Positions 25,414 through 34,148 of a DNA stretch of 64,000 bases are shown here, in pieces. The first letter of the stretch is position 1; each line of letters starts with the position of its first letter. The translations under genes were made by a program, and so were the position numbers. The notes beneath the pieces were generated by a model. The model ran no database searches. It saw only the letters and a list, made by a program, of their open reading frames with translations, and was not told where the DNA came from. Source of the stretch: JAUVXJ01 sp034411995 (GTDB lineage: Bacteria; Chloroflexota; Anaerolineae; UBA7937; B3-Chlor); assembly GCA_034411995.1 (NCBI GenBank), contig DAOUME010000026.1, forward strand, positions 806,001 through 870,000, given 5' to 3'.

Positions 25414-27324
25414 ATGCCAAGGGGTATCGGAGACCAGCGGATACTCAACGTGGATCTGACCACCAACGCCGTCTGGGTACAGGAGGTGTCGAGGGAGGAA
25501 CTGCCACGTTTTCTCGGGGGCAGGGGCATCAACGTCAAGCTGCTGTACGAGCGCGTGGCCCCCGGCATTGACCCGCTTGGGCCGGAGAACCTCTTGATCT
25601 TTGGAGCGGGCACATTGACCGGCACCACTGCGCCTTCCTCCGGACGCTCTACTGTCACCTGCAAGAGTCCTGCTACCGGCCTATACACCAAGGTGAGTGC
25701 CGGCGGGCACTTCGGTGCTGAACTGAAGTATGCAGGCTACGACCATGTTGCTCTACAAGGTGTCGCAGAACACCCAGTCTATCTGTGGGTAAAGGATGAT
25801 GCCGTGGAGATACGCAATGCCAGCCACCTATGGGGGTTGGGCACACGTGAGGTTGATGAGCTTATCAAGCAGGAACTCGGCGACGACGAGATTCAAACGG
25901 CCCTGATAGGCCAGGCAGGAGAGAACAGGGTGCTCTTTGCCTGCATCATCTTCTCGCTCTTCAACTCAGCCAGCCGTGCAGGTGTGGGCGCGGTGATGGG
26001 TTCCAAGAATCTCAAGGCTATCGCCGCCCGAGGGACTGGAGCGCTGACGGTATCCGAAGGCAAGGAGTTCTTCGACCTTGCTGCTCGCATGCGCCACGAA
26101 CTGGCCCAAGATTCCGGCACGCAAGTATCGCATCGTTGGGGCACGGCTGGCGCCATACCCGGGCTCATCGAACTGGGCATGTTGGCCTCTAACAACTTCT
26201 CGCGGGTCGGGATCGACGGCGCCGAGAAACTGAGTGGCCAGTATCTGGAGGATGAAGGGTATCTCACGGGAAGAGAGTCGTGTTTCGCTTGCTCCACGGC
26301 TTGCCACCGTTACGTGCACACGAAGGACCACCGCTACGGGGAGGTACGGGATTCGGGACCCGAGATGGAGACGGTGGAATCCTTGGGCTCGGAGTGCGGG
26401 ATAGTGGACACGGAGGCCGTTCTGAAGGCCAACCAACTATGCAATGACTATGGCCTGGACACGATCTCCGCCGGACACGTCATCTCCTGGGCTATGGAGT
26501 GCCATGAGAGGGGGTTGCTCAGGGGACAGCACGCGGATGGCCTGGACTTGCGCTTCGGCAAGGCAGAGACCATGCTGGAACTCCTGCGGCGCGTGGCCTT
26601 TCGAGAGGGCTTGCTCGGCGATCTCCTCGCCAATGGTACCAAGCACGCTTCTGAAGAGGTGGGCGGTGACTCCTGGCAGTGGGCCATTCAGGCCAGGGGC
26701 TTGGAGCAATCCGCGGTTGACACACGAATGGCCAAAGGCTACGCCCTGGCCTTCGCTATCAACCCCAGGGGTCCTGACCATCTGATGACGGAGACCATCG
26801 CTGAGTTCGGCTTCACCGAGGAAGCTCGGGACCTCATAGCGAGGATCACCGGAGATGAGAAATACGCGGACGCGACTATCCTCGAGAAGCGGGCAGACAT
26901 CGTGCGCTGGCATGAGGACTGCTATGCAGCGTGTGATGCGCTGGGATTCTGTGCCTTTACCTCGACGGATTCGTACGCGGTGAACCCGCAGAATATGTCC
27001 CAGTTGCTTGCGCATGCGCTGGGCATTCCCATCACCGAAGAGGAGCTAATGAAGGCGGGGCGCCGAATCGTGACTCTGGAAAGGTGCTTCAACATCCGCG
27101 AGGGAGCGCGCCGGGAGCACGATGTGCTCCCCTGGCGGATGATGAACGAACCGGTGCCCAGTGGTCCCCAAGAGGGCTTCATCACTGATAAGCAGACGCT
27201 CGATCTCTTGTTGGATCAGTACTACATCATGCATGGCTGGGATGTGTCGACGGGCATCCCCAAACGGGACACGCTGAGGAGTCTAGGCTTGCTCGACATG
27301 TGCTCCGGGCCGTGTGTGGACTAG
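25414..27324 (+). CDS. aor: Tungsten-dependent aldehyde:ferredoxin oxidoreductase
   Basis: The 636 residues are full length for the AOR family, which oxidises aldehydes to carboxylic acids with a tungsto-bispterin cofactor and one 4Fe-4S cluster. The N-terminal domain has ILNVDLTTNAV, FLGGRGINVKLLYERV and FGAGTLTGTTAPSSGRST. The cluster ligands are Cys290, Cys293 and Cys297 (CFACSTAC) with Cys513 in DALGFCAF. GVGAVMGSKNLKAIAARG contacts the pterin. The gene follows the ferredoxin subunit and precedes a MoaD-like gene by 9 nt, the usual AOR operon order. In amino-acid fermenters AOR oxidises aldehydes made from 2-oxo acids, which fits the peptide transporters nearby. Confidence 0.95.
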   Translation: MPRGIGDQRILNVDLTTNAVWVQEVSREELPRFLGGRGINVKLLYERVAPGIDPLGPENLLIFGAGTLTGTTAPSSGRSTVTCKSPATGLYTKVSAGGHFGAELKYAGYDHVALQGVAEHPVYLWVKDDAVEIRNASHLWGLGTREVDELIKQELGDDEIQTALIGQAGENRVLFACIIFSLFNSASRAGVGAVMGSKNLKAIAARGTGALTVSEGKEFFDLAARMRHELAQDSGTQVSHRWGTAGAIPGLIELGMLASNNFSRVGIDGAEKLSGQYLEDEGYLTGRESCFACSTACHRYVHTKDHRYGEVRDSGPEMETVESLGSECGIVDTEAVLKANQLCNDYGLDTISAGHVISWAMECHERGLLRGQHADGLDLRFGKAETMLELLRRVAFREGLLGDLLANGTKHASEEVGGDSWQWAIQARGLEQSAVDTRMAKGYALAFAINPRGPDHLMTETIAEFGFTEEARDLIARITGDEKYADATILEKRADIVRWHEDCYAACDALGFCAFTSTDSYAVNPQNMSQLLAHALGIPITEEELMKAGRRIVTLERCFNIREGARREHDVLPWRMMNEPVPSGPQEGFITDKQTLDLLLDQYYIMHGWDVSTGIPKRDTLRSLGLLDMCSGPCVD

Positions 27325-27333
27325 GCAGCCAAG

Positions 27334-27651
27334 GTGCCGCAGGTCAAGTTGCGATTCTTCGGTTTGGGCCGCGTAGCCGGTGGCTTCCACCAGGAGACAA
27401 GGTCCGTGCCAGAAGGCACTACCATTCAGGAGGTCTGGGACAGTCTGCAGTCATTGGCTCACGACCATGACTTCCTGGCAGAAGTGCATGAGAGACAGGT
27501 ATCGGTCTTGCTCAATGGCAAGCTCCTGCGTCGGACAAAGAGCCTGCACACCATTCTGGTGGAGGGAGACACTGTCACCTTCATGCAGCTGATTACCGGA
27601 GGCTGCGGCGAACTGAACCGTAAACTGAGCGCCCGCGATCGACACCGGTGA
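27334..27651 (+). CDS. MoaD/ThiS-like sulfur carrier with C-terminal extension
   Basis: The 105-residue ubiquitin-like protein (VKLRFFGLGRVAGG...RSVPEGTTIQEVWDSL...VSVLLNGKLLRRTKSLHTILVEGDTVTFMQLITGG) matches the MoaD-like proteins encoded beside AOR genes, thought to help make or insert the tungsten pterin cofactor. In functional MoaD the Gly-Gly is the last pair so that its carboxylate can be thiolated. Here the Gly-Gly (27598-27603) is followed by 15 residues starting with TGC at 27604. A single change from TGA would explain this, so it may be a stop-loss allele needing trimming, or a decaying gene. The start is GTG 27334, 9 nt after AOR. Confidence 0.8.
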   Translation: MPQVKLRFFGLGRVAGGFHQETRSVPEGTTIQEVWDSLQSLAHDHDFLAEVHERQVSVLLNGKLLRRTKSLHTILVEGDTVTFMQLITGGCGELNRKLSARDRHR

Positions 27652-28115
27652 CCACTGGCGGGAGAAACGCGATGGCCAAGAGTGTGATGGCCTGAGATAG
27701 CGATACAAGCGATCTAGTCCCCCGGAACTTCAGATCCGATGCCAGCTATGTCGCACTCGAGAAGACGTGTGATGGCCTTCTTGAACCTGTGATCAACCCT
27801 GTAGCCACCAAAGCTCACGCCAGCGCCGATGATCCCTCGGGATCGACGTGCCACTGTGACCACGCTTGCGGTACGGGGCCGTACATTCTGGGCGGGTGTG
27901 CTCGGGGTGAGGAATGTGCCTTCGAGCCAGATCCTGGTGTTCGACGAGGAAACAGAGGCAGGCTGCACAAAGAGTCAGCGGTGCCATCACCACGGCCCGG
28001 GCGCCGAGGCTGTTGCCGCTCTCGCCAGGATAGCGGCCGCCCGTTACCCGGCTGAGCAGCAAACCTGCCGCACAGTGCACAAGTCCAGAATCTAGCGGAT
28101 TGGAGGAACGATAGA
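27652..28115. other. Intergenic region, no convincing gene
   Basis: 464 bp between the MoaD-like and DUF917 genes. Short frames on the minus strand (27714-28122) contain runs that look mildly protein-like but shift frame repeatedly. They may be a gene remnant that I cannot identify. Confidence 0.35.
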
Positions 28116-29261
28116 ATGCCACATGGTAGACTGGAAACGCTGCGAGACTGTGAGGATTTTGTACGAGGCTGTCTTCTCATGAGCACGGGAGGTGGTGGCA
28201 GCCCCGAATGGGGGATGAGAATGCTCAGCCAAGCTCTGGAGGACGGTCTAGCCCTGGAGTGGACGGACGTAGATGATGTCCCCGATGATGTGTGGTCGGC
28301 CACGGCCTACGGCATGGGTTCTATCGCCCCTGTCTCGCAGGAGACGACGCGTGAAATGGAGCGGCTGGGGCTGGCAGACAGGGTTGACGACGATTCGATG
28401 GCCGAAGCGGTCAAGGAGCTTGGGGACTACGTAGGACGGCCGATAAAATGCCTGGTGGCCGCGGAACTGGGAGCATTCAACACGCCCGCACCCCTGGTCA
28501 CAGCCGCCCGTCTTGGCGCTATGATCGCAGACGGGGATTATGCAGGCAGAGCTGTCCCGGACGAGATGCAGGGCACACCCTACCTGCATGGTAAGCACAG
28601 TTGGCCCTTCGCCAGCGTCGACCGATGGGGCAACGTCATTATCACCAAGTATGCCGTCAATACCCCCATGGTCGAACGAATCGGCAAGATGGTCGCCGTC
28701 GCCTCTTTCGGCATGACCACCATGGCATCCACGCCCTTGCCCGCCGGCGAGATGAAAGAGATAGTCGTCCGCGGCACCCTGACCAAGTGCCTCGACATTG
28801 GGCGAGCCATGCGCCAAGCTGAGGAGAAGGGTTCGGATCCCATTGACGCTGCCCTGGCGGTCGTTGGCGGCTGGCGTCTCTTTGAAGGGGTAGTAACTGG
28901 CAAAGAGTGGGAAGACAGGGACGGGTACATGTTCGGTATCACCAGCATCAAGGGCACTGGTGATTACAGTGGGCATACTCTAAGGGTCTGGTTCAAGAAT
29001 GAGAACCACGTCTCGTGGCTTGACGACAAGCCCTGGGTCTGCAGCCCCGATCTTGTGACACTGGTATACAGAGATGGCTGCCGAGCTGCCACCAACACCG
29101 AGATCGACAGCGATGACGAGGTGGTGGCCGTAGGCGTGAAAGGGCTGGAAGCCTTCCGCACTGATTCCGGCCTGAACGAAGCCTCTGGACCTCGCTACTT
29201 CGGCTTCGATATCGATTACGTTCCTATTGAGCGGCTGATTGAAGAACGGCCACAGGCATAG
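28116..29261 (+). CDS. DUF917 (S-methyl thiohydantoin desulfurase-like) protein
   Basis: This 381-residue protein belongs to DUF917, whose members usually sit next to hydantoinase/oxoprolinase genes or transporters. Visible family features are FVRGCLLMSTGGGGSPEWGMRML at the start, PIKCLVAAELGAFNTPAPLVTAARLG, the DGDYAGRAVPDEMQ block with its acidic and His-containing neighbours, and DLVTLVYRDG near the end. The start follows TGGAGGAACG. No hydantoinase gene is present here; instead a complete peptide ABC transporter follows 206 bp later. A role in handling a cyclic or thio-modified amino acid derivative is inferred from the family only. Confidence 0.88.
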   Translation: MPHGRLETLRDCEDFVRGCLLMSTGGGGSPEWGMRMLSQALEDGLALEWTDVDDVPDDVWSATAYGMGSIAPVSQETTREMERLGLADRVDDDSMAEAVKELGDYVGRPIKCLVAAELGAFNTPAPLVTAARLGAMIADGDYAGRAVPDEMQGTPYLHGKHSWPFASVDRWGNVIITKYAVNTPMVERIGKMVAVASFGMTTMASTPLPAGEMKEIVVRGTLTKCLDIGRAMRQAEEKGSDPIDAALAVVGGWRLFEGVVTGKEWEDRDGYMFGITSIKGTGDYSGHTLRVWFKNENHVSWLDDKPWVCSPDLVTLVYRDGCRAATNTEIDSDDEVVAVGVKGLEAFRTDSGLNEASGPRYFGFDIDYVPIERLIEERPQA

Positions 29262-29467
29262 CGGTTCACGTGCATGCTGACAGGGAAGCCGCCGTCAGTG
29301 CTGTTGCGGCGGGTGTCAGGACGAGGGGGTAAGCGCACCTGCGCGGTTGAAGTCCAAGTTTGCCGGGATGGCTGAGTGAAGGGGGGTGATGCCAGGCGGC
29401 ACCGTTGTGATTGTTGACGAGATATGACGCTTGAGCCAAGACGGCACTACCATCAAAGGAGGTAAAG

Positions 29468-31105
29468 ATGTTGCGAAGAGTCGGGTTTGCGGTCAGCGTG
29501 CTGCTCATTGTGTCTTTCTTGCTGGCTGGTTGTGGGACCCCCGTAACCCCGGCAGAGACTCCGGCCCCGGCCGGGACCGAAGCACCGCCGCCAACCCAGC
29601 CGACGGCAACCGTCGAGACACCATCCGGGCCTAAGGTCTTCACCTACCTCTTCTGGGAGGCCTTCTTTGACCTGGATCCAGCCCATGCGGCCACGTGTGA
29701 GAATGTCGCACTCAACAACTGCTACGAGAACCTCGTATATTACAATCCACCAGGGAGCGACGAGGAGTTGGGCCCGGGCCTGGCCACGAGTTGGGAGAAG
29801 AGCGAAGACGGAACGGTATGGACTTTCCATCTGCGCGAAGGAGTGCAATTCCAGGATGGTACGCCCTTCAACGCAGATGCTGTGAAGGCCACAATTGAGT
29901 ACTACAAGTCCTTTGGGGGTGAAGGGTGTACGTGGTACTGGGACGCTGTGGAAGAGGTGAAGGTGGTTGACGACTACACCGTGGAGATCCACACAAGTTA
30001 CGCAGCACCGATAGACCTTATCTCCACAGCTGCCTACTGCGGCGGCATGGTCAGCCCCGCTGTCGTGGACAAACCGAAGGAGTGGTTCGACGAGGGTCAT
30101 TGCGTAGGCACTGGTCCCTACACAATCGAGTCCTTCGAAAGGGGCCAGCGCCTGGTAATGACTCGCTTCGAGGATTACTGGGGAGGATGGCAGGAGAACC
30201 AGTTCGACAAGGTTGTCTTCGAGATTGTGGAAGACGATGCGACGCGGCAGCAGATGATGGAGCAGGGCGCAGCGGACTTCATTTGGGAGGTCGCCCCCGA
30301 CAAGACTGACGCATTGGAGGCAACCGGAAATCTGGACGTCTATTCTATCCCATCATGGAAGAATATCGCCATGATGCTCAACACCAGGAAACCGCCCCTC
30401 GACAACGTGCTCGTGAGGCAGGCCCTCGCCTACAGTTTTCCCTATGACCAAATAGTGGAAAGGAGCGACGGGTTCTACAGCCAGTCGCGGGGCCTCATCC
30501 CGCAAAGCCTTTGGGGCCATTGTGAGGACTGCCCTCAGTACCAATACGACCTAGACAAGGCCCGAGATCTGCTGAATCAGGCCGGCTATCCGAACGGCGG
30601 CTTCGAACTGACCCTCACCTATAATGTGGGCCTACCGATTGAGGACTGGGCCGTCGAGCTGTGGACCTTCCCTCTCGCTGACCTCGGCATCACCTTGAAG
30701 CCCGAGGCCATGACGTTCGAGGCCATGTGGGAACTGGTCAAGTCGGACCCGGCCACAGCGCAGGACATCGTAGCTCTCGCCTGGTGGCCCAGCTGGCCAA
30801 CCCCTTACGACTTTCTCAAGGCCAACTACCATTGCGAGGACGAGATCTACTGGAACTGGACCTACTGGTGCAACAGCGAGTTCGATGACTTGATCGACCG
30901 CGGATACGAACTGTCGGCTACCGATAGGTCGGGAGCCGAGGAGCTGTTCACAGATGCCCAGGAGATCGCCGTGGAGGAAAGTCCCGCCATATGGTATGCG
31001 GACTTCCCTGACATTGCGGGCCTCAGCTCGGACGTGCAGGGATACGTAGACAACCCAGCATACGTAGGCACCGTGTTCTTCCATGATGTGACGACATCGC
31101 GATAG
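29468..31105 (+). CDS. Peptide/oligopeptide ABC transporter substrate-binding lipoprotein (first)
   Basis: This 545-residue family 5 (DppA/OppA-like) solute-binding protein has a signal peptide ending in the lipobox LLAGCG. A Thr/Pro-rich linker precedes the binding domain. Typical blocks are LATSWEKSEDGTVWTFHLREGVQFQDGTPFNADAV, GTGPYTIESFERGQRLV, and LDNVLVRQALAYSFPYDQIV. It captures peptides or similar solutes at the cell surface. AAAGGAGG lies just upstream of ATG 29468. The gene heads the complete set of permease and ATPase genes to 35134 and is separated from the first permease by a stem-loop at 31163-31194. Confidence 0.92.
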   Translation: MLRRVGFAVSVLLIVSFLLAGCGTPVTPAETPAPAGTEAPPPTQPTATVETPSGPKVFTYLFWEAFFDLDPAHAATCENVALNNCYENLVYYNPPGSDEELGPGLATSWEKSEDGTVWTFHLREGVQFQDGTPFNADAVKATIEYYKSFGGEGCTWYWDAVEEVKVVDDYTVEIHTSYAAPIDLISTAAYCGGMVSPAVVDKPKEWFDEGHCVGTGPYTIESFERGQRLVMTRFEDYWGGWQENQFDKVVFEIVEDDATRQQMMEQGAADFIWEVAPDKTDALEATGNLDVYSIPSWKNIAMMLNTRKPPLDNVLVRQALAYSFPYDQIVERSDGFYSQSRGLIPQSLWGHCEDCPQYQYDLDKARDLLNQAGYPNGGFELTLTYNVGLPIEDWAVELWTFPLADLGITLKPEAMTFEAMWELVKSDPATAQDIVALAWWPSWPTPYDFLKANYHCEDEIYWNWTYWCNSEFDDLIDRGYELSATDRSGAEELFTDAQEIAVEESPAIWYADFPDIAGLSSDVQGYVDNPAYVGTVFFHDVTTSR

Positions 31106-31162
31106 TCAGCTGCGAGTACCGGCGGCATCGCCTTCAGAAGGGCAAGTGCGGTTTCGTTGGCG

Positions 31163-31194
31163 CAAGGGCCGGTGCAACTCGAGGCCGGCCCTTG
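31163..31194 (+). promoter_or_regulatory. Stem-loop between substrate-binding and permease genes
   Basis: CAAGGGCCGG and CCGGCCCTTG form a perfect 10-bp stem with a 12-nt loop and no T tail. Such elements often protect the upstream mRNA or attenuate the transcript so that more binding protein than permease is made. A comparable hairpin stands at the same place in the second transporter. Confidence 0.7.
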
Positions 31195-31216
31195 TCTCCA
31201 TTCTCGAGGTAGCGTT

Positions 31217-32239
31217 TTGGGAAGAGTGAAATACGTCGTCAACCGACTTCTCCTGGCCATTCTGGTCCTGATTGGCGTATCCATGGTGACGTTTGCCATA
31301 GCCCGTATGGTCCCCTCGGACCCGGCAGCAAAGTGGGTGGGCGTTCGGGCGGGCCCGGAGCGGATCGCAGAGGCACGGGCCCAGCTTGGCCTGGACCGTC
31401 CACTGTACGAGCAGTACTTCCGCTACGTTGGAGAAGTCCTGCGGGGCGACTTCGGGGTGTCAGTGAGGACCCGCCGTCCCATTGCCGATGAGCTGCGCGT
31501 CTACCTGCCGGCCACGCTGGAACTGGTCTTCTTCAGCATGGTGATCACCGTAATCTTAGGGATTCCGCTGGGGGTTGTCTCCGCTGCCTGCAAGGACAGC
31601 GCGATCGATCACTTGAGTCGCATCTTTGCCGTGATGAACGTCTCTACGCCGGTGTTCTGGCTCGCGCTGCTGCTTCAGCTGCTATTAGTGCGCAACCTTG
31701 GCCTGCTTCCCATGGGGGGTCGAGTGAGCCAGGAGATCACCTTGTTTGCCCCCATAAAGCACATCACCGGCTTCTACATGGTGGATGCAGCGATGACGAG
31801 CAACTGGCTTGGGTTTCGCGACGCCCTGCTCCATCTGATCTTGCCCGCCGTGACGCTGGCGAGCTATGGAACCGGATTGACCATTCGGATGACGAGAAGC
31901 ACCATGGTTGAGGTACTCGAGCAGAAGTACATAACAGCGGCATGGGCTGCGGGGCTCAGCCGACGGACCATATACTTCAAGCTAGCACTGAAGAACGCAA
32001 TCACACCAACCCTAATGGTACTTGGCCTGACCATGGTCTGGAATGTGACCGGTGCGATGCTGGTAGAGATGGTTTTCCTCTGGCCCGGCCTGGGGACCTA
32101 TTTGACCAAAGCAGTACTAGATGTCGATTTTCCCATCGTCGTGTCCGTAGCCCTGGTTGTGACCGTGCTGTACGTTCTTACAAACCTCGCTCTTGATCTG
32201 CTCCAGACACTGGTCGATCCCCGGATAAGCCTTGAGTAG
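31217..32239 (+). CDS. Peptide ABC transporter permease, DppB-type (first)
   Basis: About 340 residues with six membrane segments, of the DppB/OppB family. The N-terminus VKYVVNRLLLAILVLIGVSMVTFAIARMVPSDPAA is typical, and the BPD_transp_1 EAA-type loop is in YITAAWAAGLSRRTIYFKLALKNAITPTL. It pairs with the DppC-type permease to form the membrane channel. TTG 31217 is preferred because GAGG lies 7 nt upstream; GTG 31226 is an alternative that would start VKYVV. The frame remains open to 31157, but that part overlaps the stem-loop. Confidence 0.9.
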   Translation: MGRVKYVVNRLLLAILVLIGVSMVTFAIARMVPSDPAAKWVGVRAGPERIAEARAQLGLDRPLYEQYFRYVGEVLRGDFGVSVRTRRPIADELRVYLPATLELVFFSMVITVILGIPLGVVSAACKDSAIDHLSRIFAVMNVSTPVFWLALLLQLLLVRNLGLLPMGGRVSQEITLFAPIKHITGFYMVDAAMTSNWLGFRDALLHLILPAVTLASYGTGLTIRMTRSTMVEVLEQKYITAAWAAGLSRRTIYFKLALKNAITPTLMVLGLTMVWNVTGAMLVEMVFLWPGLGTYLTKAVLDVDFPIVVSVALVVTVLYVLTNLALDLLQTLVDPRISLE

Positions 32240-32258
32240 AGGAGTACACATCCGCACG

Positions 32259-33170
32259 ATGGCTGGCCTGCAACTGAGGACTCCAAACGGAAGGCAAGAA
32301 GCTAGGCGCGCCCGATGGCAAGAGTACGGCCTGATGTGGCGTGCCTTTCGGCGGGATCGCCTGGCTCTGATCAGCATCTTGATCATCCTGCTGTTTGTCG
32401 GAGGTGCCATCCTTGCCCCGCTGCTCACACCCAACGCAGCTCAGGGACAAGGCGAGCCCAACTTGTCGGAGAGGCTACAGCCACCCAGCCGATCCCACCC
32501 GCTGGGGACCGATGACATGGGACGCGATCTGCTGGCCCGAATCTTGTTCGGCAGTCGACCTTCGCTCAGCACTGGCTTCCTGGTGGTTGTCATAGCCATG
32601 GCCATTGGGACACCTCTGGGCGCGATTGCCGGCTACTTTGGTGGTTGGATCGACCAACTGATCATGCGCATCACCGATGTCTTCCTCTCCTTCCCCGCTC
32701 TGCTCTTGGCCATTGCCATCGCCTCAGCCCTTGGTCCGAGTTTCGTCAACGCTATGATTGCCATTGCCCTCACTTGGTGGCCATGGTATACACGTCTTGC
32801 CAGAGCGCAGGCGGTCTCACTTAGGGAGCAGACATTCATTGAGGCCTCCCGGGCGATTGGCGTGGGTAATTTGACCATTGTGCGCGAGCACATTCTCCCC
32901 AATGTACTGGGGCCGGCCTTGGTGCAGGCTACGATGGACATCGGGTCTGCTATCCTCATGGGAGCAGCGTTGAGCTTCGTCGGTCTAGGGGTGCAGTTGC
33001 CGCGCCCCGACTGGGGAAACATGCTTACGGTTGCCCGCGTCTACTTCTCCGATGGTCCCTGGTTCGCGGTCTTTCCTGGCTTATCCATTCTCCTGGTTGC
33101 TCTTTCTTTTAACCTCGTCGGCGACGGCGTGCGTGATGTGTTCGACCCACGGTCCCGAAGGAGGGGCTAG
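32259..33170 (+). CDS. Peptide ABC transporter permease, DppC-type (first)
   Basis: This 303-residue protein has the DppC/OppC layout: a hydrophilic N-terminus with RRDRLALISILIILLFVGGAILAPLL, a periplasmic segment with SRSHPLGTDDMGRDLLARILFGSR, and five further membrane spans with the EAA loop FIEASRAIGVGNLTIVREHILPNVLGP. ATG 32259 is chosen; AGAGGAG lies 14 nt upstream, a long spacing, so an unusual upstream start cannot be excluded. The stop is followed directly by the ATG of the first ATPase gene. Confidence 0.9.
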   Translation: MAGLQLRTPNGRQEARRARWQEYGLMWRAFRRDRLALISILIILLFVGGAILAPLLTPNAAQGQGEPNLSERLQPPSRSHPLGTDDMGRDLLARILFGSRPSLSTGFLVVVIAMAIGTPLGAIAGYFGGWIDQLIMRITDVFLSFPALLLAIAIASALGPSFVNAMIAIALTWWPWYTRLARAQAVSLREQTFIEASRAIGVGNLTIVREHILPNVLGPALVQATMDIGSAILMGAALSFVGLGVQLPRPDWGNMLTVARVYFSDGPWFAVFPGLSILLVALSFNLVGDGVRDVFDPRSRRRG

Positions 33171-34148
33171 ATGGAACAACCCCTGGTGACCATCCGCAAT
33201 CTGCACCTGCACTTCCGGACCTACGCGGGAACAGTCCATGCCCTCAATGGTGTCGATCTGGGTATCTACCGACAGGAGATCATGGGTCTCGTCGGCGAGA
33301 CCGGCTGCGGCAAGTCGATAACGGGGCTTTCCATCTTGGGATTGATCCCCAAGGGCGGGACGGTCACCTCTGGCAGTATCCTTCTTGACAACCAGGAACT
33401 GTTGGACAAACCGGACTCATACATGCAGGGGATCAGAGGTGCGCGCATAGCCATGATCTTCCAGGATCCAAGCGCGTCCCTCAACCCGTTGTTCACCGTT
33501 GGCGAGCAGATCGAGATGGTCATGCAGAAGCACCAACGGGCGGGCAAGCAGGGAATAAGGGAGAGGGCGCTGAACCTGCTGCAGGTGGTGGAGTTGCCAG
33601 ACCCCCCGAGGATCCTAAGGACGTACCCCCACGAGCTAAGCGGGGGGATGAAGCAGCGAGTGAGCATCGCCATCGCGCTCTCTTGTGGTGCCGAGTTGTT
33701 GATCGCGGATGAGCCCACTACGGACCTGGACGTCACTGTTCAGGCCCAGATTCTTGATCTGCTTCGTAGGCTGAGAGACAGCCAGGGTGTAGCCATCCTC
33801 ATGATTACTCACGATCTGGCGGTTGTGGCTGAACTCTGCCAACGGGTGTCCGTGCTTTACGCCGGGCAGGTGCTGGAGTCTGGCCCAGCGAATACGGTCT
33901 TGGGGGAGCCAAAGCACCCCTACACCCAAGCTCTGCTAGAGGCCAGCCCCCGGCGTGGGAGGCGGGGCGCACAACTCAAGGCCATCGCCGGAGCTGTGCC
34001 CAGCGGGCTGCAGCCTCCGGAGGGCTGTTCGTTCAGTCCCCGCTGCCCGCACACCATGGACGCCTGTGCACAGCGTCCGCCGACCGTGTCCATCGGCGAA
34101 GACCATACCGTTGCCTGCTTCCTATATACAGACGCAGCGAAAAGATGA
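33171..34148 (+). CDS. Peptide ABC transporter ATPase, DppD-type
   Basis: The 325 residues show Walker A GETGCGKSIT, signature LSGGMKQRVSIAIAL, Walker B ELLIADEPTTDLD and the switch His in MITHDLAVVAEL. The C-terminal oligopeptide-transport domain has GCSFSPRCPHTMDAC, the Cys motif of DppD/OppD proteins. It forms a heterodimer with the next gene product to power the permease pair. The ATG abuts the DppC-type stop, and the stop overlaps the next start codon by 4 nt (ATGA). No second ATPase set occurs in this window, so these subunits may also serve the transporter at 42.3-46 kb. Confidence 0.93.
   Translation: MEQPLVTIRNLHLHFRTYAGTVHALNGVDLGIYRQEIMGLVGETGCGKSITGLSILGLIPKGGTVTSGSILLDNQELLDKPDSYMQGIRGARIAMIFQDPSASLNPLFTVGEQIEMVMQKHQRAGKQGIRERALNLLQVVELPDPPRILRTYPHELSGGMKQRVSIAIALSCGAELLIADEPTTDLDVTVQAQILDLLRRLRDSQGVAILMITHDLAVVAELCQRVSVLYAGQVLESGPANTVLGEPKHPYTQALLEASPRRGRRGAQLKAIAGAVPSGLQPPEGCSFSPRCPHTMDACAQRPPTVSIGEDHTVACFLYTDAAKR

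Noticed and set aside
27714..28122. Minus-strand frames with partly protein-like stretches
   Set aside because: The sense jumps between frames and no family was recognised; too weak to call a pseudogene.
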